Positions 1 through 6,973 of a stretch of DNA of 15,039 nt are shown piece by piece; within the stretch, counting starts at the first letter, position 1; every line of letters begins with the position of its first letter. The notes beneath the pieces are model-generated. The model did not search any database and was not told the origin of the DNA. It saw nothing but the letters and a program-made list of their open reading frames with translations. Source of the stretch: Pseudomonadota bacterium (GTDB taxonomy: Bacteria; Pseudomonadota; Gammaproteobacteria; PS1; Pseudothioglobaceae); the NCBI GenBank assembly GCA_022600395.1, contig JAHZKM010000089.1, positions 1 to 15,039 on the forward strand. Direction: 5' to 3'. The position numbers and the translations under genes are program-made.

Positions 1-404
1 TCAATCTTGAGACTCTGCTTTACCAGCTTTTTCATGTTTTTTTCAATCTTGGCTAGATCGCCTTCTGAAAAACCATCTTTGTAAGCAAAATCATAAAAGA
101 AACCATTATCAATCACCGGGCCAATCGTGACTTGCGCATCCGGATAAAGCATTTGCGTAGCTTGTGCCAAAAGGTGCGCCGTAGAATGACGAATCACATC
201 CAGACCTTCTTCATCTTTTGCAGTAATAATCGAAACACTAGCATCTGACTCAATCAAAAAAGAAGCATCTACCATCTCGTCATCTACTTTGCCTGCAAGA
301 GTAGCTTTTGCCAGTCCAGAGCCAATCGACTTAGCCACTTCAAAGACGGTTAACGCTTGATCAAAAGATTTTGTGCTGCCGTCTGGCAGTGTGATAATTG
401 GCAT
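1..404 (-). CDS. thrS: Threonyl-tRNA synthetase, N-terminal part (cut by window edge)
   Basis: Charges tRNA-Thr with threonine in the cytoplasm and edits mischarged Ser-tRNA-Thr. Only the first 134 residues are in the window; the gene runs off the left edge. The protein begins [10 protein letters not shown], as E. coli ThrS does (MPVITLPDGS), which fixes the ATG start. Residues 1-62 are the TGS domain. The editing domain follows, with the HxxxH zinc/editing motif H73-STA-H77 in IRHSTAHLL, at the same numbering as E. coli, and the conserved [13 protein letters not shown] at 93-105. The catalytic core lies outside. The start is 37 nt after the recJ stop and I see no clear Shine-Dalgarno sequence, so it is probably co-transcribed with recJ. 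An autoregulatory operator like that of E. coli thrS is not obvious in so short a spacer. Identification is secure. Confidence 0.97.
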   Translation of the reverse strand, partial: MPIITLPDGSTKSFDQALTVFEVAKSIGSGLAKATLAGKVDDEMVDASFLIESDASVSIITAKDEEGLDVIRHSTAHLLAQATQMLYPDAQVTIGPVIDNGFFYDFAYKDGFSEGDLAKIEKNMKKLVKQSLKI

Positions 405-441
405 GATAAGGACATCAAAAATAAAAAGAGTTTATTTTACC

Positions 442-2139
442 TTATTCTGTTGAAGATATTCTCTCAACCATGAGTTGTAATGAAGCATTGCCACGCCAAA
501 TATTAATTGATAATTTGTAGGCAACTTTTACCTCATCTGACTCAAGTGGCACTTGGAAAAATGCAATGGCATCATGCACTTGAGTATCACCTTTGAGCTT
601 TAATCGGCATTTAAGGTGTTTTTCACCAACTACTTTTTGTTCAACAATTTCAAATTGACCATAAAAAATAGGCTCGTCGAATCCCTGCCCCCAAGGGCCA
701 GCATTTTTGATGATTTCAGCATTTTCTAAAGAAATATCAAATGCTTCAAGCTCGCCATCGGTTAAAAGCTCTACCGTTGGAATTTGATCATTAAGATGGG
801 CTTTAATAGCGTCGTTAAAAGCTCGCTTAAATGACCAAAAGTTTTCTGCTTTAATGCTTAAGCCTGCTGCCATTGCATGGCCACCAAATTTTAAAATTAA
901 GCCAGGGTTTTCCCGGTCTACTAAATCTAGTAAATCCTTAATATGCACGCTAGGAATAGAACGAATAGAGCCTTTTAAAAATTCTCCTGATTTAGCAAAT
1001 ACAGCTACAGGACAATGATAATCTTCTTTAAGCTTGCCAGCAACAATACCGACAATACCTTCATGCCAAGAAGGGTCGAATAAGCTAAGGGCAAATTTAC
1101 CTTCAGATACTTCTTGCTCATCGACAATCGCTTGCGCCTGCTCTTGAATACGCGCTTGCTCTTGTTTGCGTTTTTGGTTGAACGATTCAAGCTCTTGAGC
1201 ATAACGCCTAGCATCATTGATATCATTCGTTAACAAGCACTTAATACCTCGAGAAATATCACTTAAGCGCCCTGCTGCATTTAGACGCGGACCTACAGCA
1301 AAACCCAAATCGCTAGCTTGTAAGGTTTGTACTGGCCTATTGGCAATTTCCAGTAGTGCCAAAATTCCAGGGGCGCATTGCTTGGCTTGAATGCGTTTAA
1401 TACCTTGATCAATCAAAATACGGTTATTTTGATCAAGCATAACCACATCAGCCACCGTACCAAGTGCAACTAGATCAAGCACAGCACGTAGGTCTGGCAG
1501 AGGAATGCTATTTTTAGCAAAATATTGAGCTTTATTAAGGTGAGTTTTAAGCGCTGAGAACAAATAAAAACACACGCCAACCCCAGCAAGATTTTTACTT
1601 AAAAACTCGCAACCTTTAAGGTTTGGATTAATAATTGCGTCTGCTTCAGGAACATTGTCACTAGGCAGGTGATGATCAGTAATAATCACTTGAATACCTG
1701 ATTCTTTCGCTAACTTAGTGCCATCAAAGCTAGAAATGCCATTATCAACGGTGATGATTAAATCAGGTTGTTTTTTTTGTATAGCAAGCTTGACAATTTC
1801 TGGTGACAAACCGTAGCCATGCTCAAAACGATTCGGCACTAAAAAATCGACATATTTAGCACCCATGAGTCGTAGGGATTTGACCGCAACCACTGAGGCA
1901 GTCGCCCCATCACAGTCAAAATCGCCAATAATTAAAACACGCTTTTGCGCTAATAAGGCTTGCTCTAACAACTTTAATGCTTGCTCAAGTTGAGAAAAAT
2001 TAGGGCTGAGTAGATTAGCCAAACCTAGAGATAACTGCGACTCGCCAACTCCCCGAGCAGCATAAATTTTCTTTAAAAAAGTGGGGATATCATCTGAGTA
2101 AGACTCAAATAAGGTTTGATCGAATTCTCTAGTTAGCAT
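442..2139 (-). CDS. recJ: Single-stranded-DNA-specific 5'-3' exonuclease RecJ
   Basis: Degrades single-stranded DNA from 5' ends in recombination, mismatch and base-excision repair. About 565 residues, close to E. coli RecJ (577). Numbered from a GTG directly before the ATG used here, the DHH phosphoesterase motifs are GDFDCDGAT (residues 73-81; D74, D76, D78), TVDNGISS (131-138, D133), the eponymous TDHHLP (155-160) and DLVALGTVADVV (223-234). The DHHA1 domain ends in KFGGHAMAAGLS (418-429). All expected metal-binding acidic and His residues are present. The start overlaps the end of the upstream DUF1566 gene by about 11 nt; GTG at 2142 is an equally possible start and changes only one residue. 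Ribosome-binding signals are weak, consistent with translational coupling. thrS follows. Confidence 0.97.
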   Translation of the reverse strand: MLTREFDQTLFESYSDDIPTFLKKIYAARGVGESQLSLGLANLLSPNFSQLEQALKLLEQALLAQKRVLIIGDFDCDGATASVVAVKSLRLMGAKYVDFLVPNRFEHGYGLSPEIVKLAIQKKQPDLIITVDNGISSFDGTKLAKESGIQVIITDHHLPSDNVPEADAIINPNLKGCEFLSKNLAGVGVCFYLFSALKTHLNKAQYFAKNSIPLPDLRAVLDLVALGTVADVVMLDQNNRILIDQGIKRIQAKQCAPGILALLEIANRPVQTLQASDLGFAVGPRLNAAGRLSDISRGIKCLLTNDINDARRYAQELESFNQKRKQEQARIQEQAQAIVDEQEVSEGKFALSLFDPSWHEGIVGIVAGKLKEDYHCPVAVFAKSGEFLKGSIRSIPSVHIKDLLDLVDRENPGLILKFGGHAMAAGLSIKAENFWSFKRAFNDAIKAHLNDQIPTVELLTDGELEAFDISLENAEIIKNAGPWGQGFDEPIFYGQFEIVEQKVVGEKHLKCRLKLKGDTQVHDAIAFFQVPLESDEVKVAYKLSINIWRGNASLQLMVERISSTE

Positions 2140-2680
2140 CACTCACCAAGCGCACATAAGCATCAAACGATTTATCTGAACTCTGACTACCGCCATAATA
2201 AAACGGTACGTCAATGGCGATACTATTACTTAGTTGATTAGAGCTCCAATAAGATTTCAATTGAGTATTTGGAAAAAACTGCTGATCAATGAGTAAATCA
2301 TTATCGCCAAATACGAGTAAAGTTTTAAGTTCTGCTTGTGTTGGCAGGCGCCAGTCTTTCTGCTTACAAAGCTTGATGGCATTAATGGCTTGAACATATG
2401 CTTGCGTATTGCAAGACTCTGCCCAATGACAATTGTGCGAATAATCGCCATTTTGAGTGCCTGTTTTCTTATCAAACCAAGTGTAGGTATTTTGGGTATT
2501 TTGCAAACCTTTTGCGTTAAGCTTGACCTCCCAAACCAGTTTTGATCGATCGTCTAAAACGCAACGATGATCAGCAGAAGTGTTGCTTAGAATCAAGCCT
2601 CGATCAGACACCTTAAAAAGCTTAGCGTTAGCCACGCTAGCAATTGATATTAAAATTGAAAATAATAATCTAGACGTCAT
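2129..2680 (-). CDS. Exported DUF1566 (Lcl C-terminal-like) domain protein
   Basis: A 183-residue protein of unknown function. Residues 1-19 form a typical signal peptide ending in the AxA-type site VANA, so the mature protein should be periplasmic or otherwise exported. The remainder carries DUF1566 / Lcl C-terminal hallmarks: SKLVWEVK near residues 46-53, DWRLPTQAELKTL at 109-121, SYWSS at 143-147 and the closing YVRLV at 175-179. Four cysteines (C40, C84, C90, C105) remain after signal removal and could form two disulfides. The domain occurs in secreted and surface proteins with a C-type-lectin-like fold, but no biochemical role can be assigned. The start overlaps the thiO stop by 11 nt and the end overlaps recJ, so it sits mid-operon among housekeeping genes. 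I saw no lipobox, despite lspA nearby. Confidence 0.85.
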   Translation of the reverse strand: MTSRLLFSILISIASVANAKLFKVSDRGLILSNTSADHRCVLDDRSKLVWEVKLNAKGLQNTQNTYTWFDKKTGTQNGDYSHNCHWAESCNTQAYVQAINAIKLCKQKDWRLPTQAELKTLLVFGDNDLLIDQQFFPNTQLKSYWSSNQLSNSIAIDVPFYYGGSQSSDKSFDAYVRLVSDAN

Positions 2681-3677
2681 GAGTAATAAGCTGGGTCACT
2701 CTTTTGGCACTTTCTGGCGCTGTATTAAGACCGTTACGAAAATGACCCGTGTTTAAAAAGACATTATCAAATTGAGCGTGCTTGCCCAGCATCACTTTAG
2801 AAGATTTGCTTGCTGGCCTAAAGCCTGCCCAATGATGCTCAACTTTAGCATTTGAAAGTGCGCTGAATTTTTGCGAAGCAAACTTATGCAAATCATGACG
2901 AGTTTTGTCATCTGTGGAACGATCAAATCCAACATTTTGCATGGTTGATCCGACCAAAATTCGTCCATCTTGACGTGGAATAATATAGAGACCTTGATCA
3001 AGCACAATATGCTCAACCACCTCTGGCTTGGACCTAAGTACAATCATTTGCCCCTTCATGGGGAATACTTCTTCTTTTAGCGACAACCATTGAGAACTCC
3101 AAGCACCTGAACAAGCCACGACACAATCTGCTAAATATGTTTGATTGTTGCTCGCAACGCCCAAGGCTTTATGATGTTGTGTTAATAATTTTTCAATTTT
3201 AACCTGTTCAATAATCTTAACTCCTTTTTGAATAATATCAGCCTTAAGTGCTTTAAGTAAACGTGGGTTACGCACTTGGGCGATATTATCAAACAAAGCA
3301 CCGTGAGGATGCGAGCGATAAGCTAAATCATAACGCGTCATCCATTCTTTTGCCTCATCTGAGTCATACTCATCTATCATTAATAGTCCAGATTTTAAAT
3401 ACTGTGGATCAAGCCCAGTGTCTTCTAATATTTGAGCGCATAATTGTTCATATACAGCCTGAGAAGCTAAGCTTAAATCATTAGTTAAATCATCATATTT
3501 CCAAGGGTAGAGTGGAGAAATAATACCGCCACCTGCCCAAGAAGACTCTTGAGCGCAAGCTTGTTGATCAATTAAGGTGACCTGAGCACCAGCTAAAGCA
3601 AGCTCTCGAGCATTCATCATGCCAATCACACCTCCGCCAATAATCAAGCAATCACTCATGCTTTGTTTTTTTTTCAT
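2670..3677 (-). CDS. thiO: FAD-dependent glycine oxidase, ThiO-like
   Basis: Probably oxidises glycine to iminoglycine for the thiazole branch of thiamine synthesis in aerobic bacteria. The 335-residue protein opens with a Rossmann FAD-binding segment, CLIIGGGVIGMMNARELALAG, followed by an acidic strand end (LID). ESSWAGGGIISPLYPW is the characteristic DAO/ThiO motif after the first fold, and NTGHFRNGLNTAP near the C-terminus matches the flavin-contacting ThiO motif. Length is slightly below the usual 350-370. Other thi genes are not in the window, so assignment to glycine rather than another D-amino acid or sarcosine rests on motif resemblance. The ATG at 3677 overlaps lspA by 26 nt; a second ATG at 3659 (MSDCLIIGGG) starts right before the FAD fold and is equally plausible. 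A run of nine A lies between the two starts. Confidence 0.85.
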   Translation of the reverse strand: MKKKQSMSDCLIIGGGVIGMMNARELALAGAQVTLIDQQACAQESSWAGGGIISPLYPWKYDDLTNDLSLASQAVYEQLCAQILEDTGLDPQYLKSGLLMIDEYDSDEAKEWMTRYDLAYRSHPHGALFDNIAQVRNPRLLKALKADIIQKGVKIIEQVKIEKLLTQHHKALGVASNNQTYLADCVVACSGAWSSQWLSLKEEVFPMKGQMIVLRSKPEVVEHIVLDQGLYIIPRQDGRILVGSTMQNVGFDRSTDDKTRHDLHKFASQKFSALSNAKVEHHWAGFRPASKSSKVMLGKHAQFDNVFLNTGHFRNGLNTAPESAKRVTQLITHDV

Positions 3678-4131
3678 TGTATAAATCCACTAAAATCAAT
3701 AAAATAACGCCCAAAGTAATTGCTATATCTGCCACATTAAATACCGGCCAATAAAAATCTTGGTAATGCAAATCAATAAAATCAATCACAAAGCCAAGCA
3801 CAGCCCGATCAATTAAATTACCAATCGCACCTGAGAGAATAAGGCCAAGTGCAGCAAGCTTAAACACTTGGGTCTGGCTTGTTTTAACCATCCAAATAAC
3901 AATTGCCAAGCTGGCCACTGATGAAATAGTTACTAAAAAATACTGTTGCCAGCCATCTTCATTGGCCAAAAAACTAAAGGCAGCGCCATAATTATGCACA
4001 TGACTAATGCTTAAAAAACTAGTAATTTCAAAAGACTCATATAGTTTTAAATAGTCATACACCATTAGCTTAGTCAGCTGATCAATCACCACCAATAACA
4101 ACACTAAAACGAACCACTTAGCATGCTTCAT
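3652..4131 (-). CDS. lspA: Lipoprotein signal peptidase (signal peptidase II)
   Basis: Aspartic protease of the inner membrane that removes signal peptides from diacylglyceryl-modified prolipoproteins. It has 159 residues, the family's usual size (about 160-170). Four hydrophobic segments are visible (about 5-22, 64-82, 92-107, 131-150). Family motifs: VVIDQLTKL at 14-22, HNYGAAFSFL at 46-55, GAIGNLIDR at 101-109, VIDFID at 115-120 and FNVADIAI at 131-138. By comparison with Pseudomonas LspA, the catalytic pair should be D117 and D135. The start overlaps the stop of the BT1-like transporter in an ATGA arrangement, typical of translational coupling, and the 3' end overlaps thiO. In many proteobacteria lspA follows ileS; that partner is not adjacent here. 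Confidence 0.97.
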   Translation of the reverse strand: MKHAKWFVLVLLLVVIDQLTKLMVYDYLKLYESFEITSFLSISHVHNYGAAFSFLANEDGWQQYFLVTISSVASLAIVIWMVKTSQTQVFKLAALGLILSGAIGNLIDRAVLGFVIDFIDLHYQDFYWPVFNVADIAITLGVILLILVDLYNEKKTKHE

Positions 4132-5588
4132 GCTTTACTAGGGTTGTATTTAATAATGGTTACAATTGGAACAACAAATCCAGTAATAATTACCACCCAA
4201 AGTAAACTACCAAGTTCACTATAGTTTTGAGCGGTAGTAATAACACCCTCTGTAACCACCTCACGACTAACGACAAAGACCTGATTTAAATATTTGGTAA
4301 AGAGCCCACCAGCAGTTAAAGCAATATTCATCAAACTTGCCATAAGCGCAAACCAAGTGCCCTTTTTACCCTCAGGCGCATAAATAGCGACCAAAGTTAG
4401 CATAAGCACTTGGGCGATATAATCAAAAGGAGAAGCTATTGCTGTATCCACTAAAGCTACCGTTCGTGCATCAAACCCTAACATAGTGTGTATATCGTAA
4501 TACATGGCAACAATTGGCATAGACAGTAACGTACCAATAATGGTTAAAAAAATAAGCACTTCAGCAATATCACGTTTAATGATAAATTTAGCTGAAAACC
4601 ACATGCCTGCTAAAGCAATACCACCACCAATAGCGGATAATTTTGCAAAAAAAGATTCGTCAAAGCCAAGCACATCAATTTGCCACCAACTTAATCCTGC
4701 GCCAACGGAAGGCATAGCGCGATAAACAAAAATAATAATCATGGCCATTTTGATATGACGAATGGTTTTTGGATCAAGATCATTGATTAAATCATTCAAT
4801 AAATACAAAATAACAAACAAAGATATAACAAAGACTATTTCTTGTGAATAAGCGATATCATTGTAACCCATGACAATAATAAAAACTGCAAATGCCATTC
4901 CACCATAAAGCACGTGCTTATTTATCGGGGATATTTTTACGTCATTAAGCCTAACTAAACCAACACCAATGATTGATAAAACAGGTACAAAAAGTGCAAT
5001 CATAAATACAATTTCGCGCTCATCTTTGTAAATATCTGCAATTTCTCCGCCAATCCAGCCAGTGAGAAATATCGCTAAACCTAGAGACAGTCTTGCTAAA
5101 ACTTGAATAGTGGCAAGCTCGTGATGAATTTCTTCTTCAGATTGGTTTTTATCATAAACTTCAGTAGTCATGGTATCAGCCACCACATCTTGCATTACAA
5201 AACCAATAACAGCAATTACACTAGCAAAAATATAAATAGTTTTCTTTGAGTAATCCTCAACAATAGGATAATCACCCACTACAGCAATCATTAATAATGA
5301 GCTTATGGTGATAAGTGCCGCACCAATGTATACATAGGATTTTCGATTAGATCCAAAAATATTAATACTATCAACCATGGAACCAAAAATCATTTTTACT
5401 GTCCAAGGTACGGTAAGCCAAATACCTAATTCGGCCAAATCTGCCGCAGTCATATCTAATGCTTCTTTAACCCAAAACTGCTGAGCAATGCCCACAAAAA
5501 CACTGCTTCCATAAGCAAAATAAATCAACAACAACGGAATATATCGCATTCTAAAAGCGCGAATCGGGGTTAAGAAAATATCCAACAT
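4128..5588 (-). CDS. MFS transporter, folate-biopterin transporter (BT1)-like
   Basis: A polytopic inner-membrane protein of about 486 residues with roughly twelve hydrophobic segments. Numbering from the start chosen here, the BT1-type signature is the loop PWTVK (61-65), GSMVDS (69-74) and SNRKSY (80-85), followed later by QDVVADTMTTEV (133-144), which resembles the DVVADA motif of BT1 transporters. The family moves folates or pterins in some organisms, but the substrate cannot be read from sequence. Start choice: the frame extends to a GTG at 5666, but the extra 26 residues would be encoded across the divergent promoters and the fabI leader, and that GTG lies within a few bases of the fabI Shine-Dalgarno. 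The ATG at 5588 gives MLDIFLTPIRAFRMRYIP, a normal MFS beginning, although no strong Shine-Dalgarno precedes it. First gene of a string leading to lspA. Confidence 0.8.
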   Translation of the reverse strand: MLDIFLTPIRAFRMRYIPLLLIYFAYGSSVFVGIAQQFWVKEALDMTAADLAELGIWLTVPWTVKMIFGSMVDSINIFGSNRKSYVYIGAALITISSLLMIAVVGDYPIVEDYSKKTIYIFASVIAVIGFVMQDVVADTMTTEVYDKNQSEEEIHHELATIQVLARLSLGLAIFLTGWIGGEIADIYKDEREIVFMIALFVPVLSIIGVGLVRLNDVKISPINKHVLYGGMAFAVFIIVMGYNDIAYSQEIVFVISLFVILYLLNDLINDLDPKTIRHIKMAMIIIFVYRAMPSVGAGLSWWQIDVLGFDESFFAKLSAIGGGIALAGMWFSAKFIIKRDIAEVLIFLTIIGTLLSMPIVAMYYDIHTMLGFDARTVALVDTAIASPFDYIAQVLMLTLVAIYAPEGKKGTWFALMASLMNIALTAGGLFTKYLNQVFVVSREVVTEGVITTAQNYSELGSLLWVVIITGFVVPIVTIIKYNPSKA

Positions 5589-5615
5589 TTGTAAAATAAT
5601 AATTAGCAGAAACAG

Positions 5616-5647
5616 TTGATTATTATAGGGGTTGTGTAGGTTATAAT
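5616..5647 (+). promoter_or_regulatory. Putative fabI promoter
   Basis: A perfect -10 TATAAT lies at 5642-5647. The best -35 candidate is TTGATT at 5616-5621, with a long spacer of 20 nt, so the -35 is weakly supported. Transcription would start near 5654 and give a leader of about 27 nt carrying GGAGA just before the fabI ATG. It overlaps the divergent minus-strand promoter. Confidence 0.45.
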
Positions 5648-5650
5648 CTA
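5622..5650 (-). promoter_or_regulatory. Putative promoter for the MFS-lspA-thiO-DUF1566-recJ-thrS string
   Basis: On the minus strand a perfect -10 TATAAT occupies 5627-5622, with a weak -35 TAGATT at 5650-5645 and 17 nt between. Transcription would begin near 5615, about 27 nt before the ATG at 5588 and after the alternative GTG at 5666. Its -35 region overlaps the -10 of the divergent fabI promoter, so the two may interfere. Confidence 0.45.
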
Positions 5651-5680
5651 GGATTTTATAAATCACAAAATGGAGAATTT

Positions 5681-6463
5681 ATGGGTTTCATGACTGGAAA
5701 AAAAGCATTGATTGTTGGCGTTGCTTCTAATCGCTCTATCGCTTGGGGTATTGCCGAAGCCATGGCAAAACAAGGGTGTGAAATTGCACTAACCTATCAA
5801 AACGAAAAATTAAAAAAACGCGTTGATAAATGTGCCGAAGTTTGTAACTCTAACATCGTGATTGAATGTGACGTAGCAACAGATAAAGGTATTGAACAAA
5901 CCTTTACAGAGCTTAAAAAACATTGGGATAATTTTGACATTATTGTTCATTCAGTCGCATTTGCACCTCGTGAAGCACTTGATGGCAACTACGTTGAAGC
6001 CACCACGCGTGAGAATTTTGCCACTGCACACGATATTAGCTCTTACAGTTTTACGGCATTGGCTAAATATGGCTCATCCATGCTTAACGACAATGGTGCG
6101 CTATTAACTGTTAGCTATCTAGGTGCGATTCGCGCCATTCCTAACTACAACGTCATGGGTGTTGCCAAAGCCTCGCTTGAGGCGAATGTGCGTTATATGG
6201 CTGCAGCTATGGGGCCTGAGCGAGGTATTCGTGTTAATGCGGTATCGGCAGGACCGATCAAAACCCTAGCTGCCTCAGGTATTAAAGACTTTGGAAAATT
6301 GCTGGACTATGCCGCGGACTCTTCAGCCTTAAAACGCACCGTCACTACAGAGGAAGTTGGCAATGCCGCGGCTTTTTTATGCTCAGATTTAGCCTCGGGC
6401 ATTACTGGCGAAGTGACTTATATCGATTCAGGTTATAGCTTTTATGACAAAGGGCCTGAATAA
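5681..6463 (+). CDS. fabI: Enoyl-[acyl-carrier-protein] reductase (NADH)
   Basis: Catalyses the last reduction of each fatty-acid elongation cycle, trans-2-enoyl-ACP to acyl-ACP. It has 260 residues against 262 in E. coli, and the numbering coincides: the SDR catalytic pair Y156 and K163 (NYNVMGVAK) and Y146 (SYLGA) all fall at E. coli positions. The divergent nucleotide-binding motif [13 protein letters not shown] (13-25) is FabI-specific, and [15 protein letters not shown] follows the active site. The start MGFMTGKK matches MGFLSGKR of E. coli, so ATG 5681 is preferred over ATG 5690; GGAGA at 5672-5676 is properly placed. The gene is alone on its strand, divergent from the MFS operon, and ends at a strong hairpin terminator. 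This is the classical FabI type, not FabK, FabL or FabV. Confidence 0.98.
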   Translation: MGFMTGKKALIVGVASNRSIAWGIAEAMAKQGCEIALTYQNEKLKKRVDKCAEVCNSNIVIECDVATDKGIEQTFTELKKHWDNFDIIVHSVAFAPREALDGNYVEATTRENFATAHDISSYSFTALAKYGSSMLNDNGALLTVSYLGAIRAIPNYNVMGVAKASLEANVRYMAAAMGPERGIRVNAVSAGPIKTLAASGIKDFGKLLDYAADSSALKRTVTTEEVGNAAAFLCSDLASGITGEVTYIDSGYSFYDKGPE

Positions 6464-6481
6464 GCATTAAACACTTAAAAC

Positions 6482-6513
6482 AAAAAAAGCCTTGATAAAT
6501 CAAGGCTTTTTTT
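6482..6513. terminator. Bidirectional rho-independent terminator between fabI and the DUF302 gene
   Basis: AGCCTTGA (6488-6495) pairs with TCAAGGCT (6500-6507) around the loop TAAA. Seven A precede the stem core and seven T follow it, so both strands yield a hairpin followed by a U run. It lies 18 nt after the fabI stop and 4 nt beyond the stop of the convergent DUF302 gene, ending both units. Confidence 0.93.
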
Positions 6514-6517
6514 GTGT

Positions 6518-6973
6518 CTATTTATATTGATTTTTAACTTGTTTTAAGATGTTTTTCATATCTTCATTCCAGCGAAAAATCTGCATTCTATCTTCATCAG
6601 TCTCAACTAATGGTAATAAAGTTATTGGAGGTGTGGCAATGATCAATGTATGTACGCCCTCTTCCATAGCAGTTATCTTTAATGGAAAAAAAGGTGACAG
6701 CTTTGGATATTTTTTACTCATCGCCTGCATTTCATCATACTGACCAAAAAACAAAATACGGTATTTATCTGATTTGTAATGACGCTCATTTAAAGCAAAG
6801 TCACAACGCTGAAGATAAGCCGCCTTATAGCCATTTGCCTTAATGGTTTTATCAAGTGCCAGCCAAGTATACGAAAACTTAGCATTCACTCGCTCGATCA
6901 GCAATTCACCTTGATTAGCAAAAACATTTGAAGTAAAAATTAAAACCCATAGAGCTAAAATTCTAACTACCAT
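6518..6973 (-). CDS. Exported DUF302-like protein
   Basis: A 151-residue protein. Residues 1-19 form a signal peptide (cleavage expected after NVFA), so it should be periplasmic. The body fits the DUF302 pattern: an N-terminal helix region with ALDKTIKANGYK, then YRILFFGQYDEMQAMSKKYPKL (71-92) and the strand-rich FFPLKITAMEEGVHTLIIATPP (95-116). It has one cysteine (C57) and lacks the LPC motif found in its partner. The ATG overlaps the stop of the upstream cytochrome c-DUF302 fusion by 7 nt (ATGGTAG), and a very strong Shine-Dalgarno GAGGAGG sits just before it inside that gene, so the two proteins are probably made together and may form a complex. Function unknown; DUF302 assignment is by pattern and should be tested with a profile search. 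Confidence 0.75.
   Translation of the reverse strand: MVVRILALWVLIFTSNVFANQGELLIERVNAKFSYTWLALDKTIKANGYKAAYLQRCDFALNERHYKSDKYRILFFGQYDEMQAMSKKYPKLSPFFPLKITAMEEGVHTLIIATPPITLLPLVETDEDRMQIFRWNEDMKNILKQVKNQYK

Noticed and set aside
2129..4131. Overlaps of 4-26 nt between neighbouring genes taken as frameshifts or broken genes
   Set aside because: Each protein is complete with its family's start and end; the overlaps are ordinary translational coupling.
5589..5666. N-terminal extension of the MFS transporter from GTG 5666
   Set aside because: The extra 26 codons run through the divergent promoters and upstream of the likely transcript start; ATG 5588 gives a normal MFS beginning.
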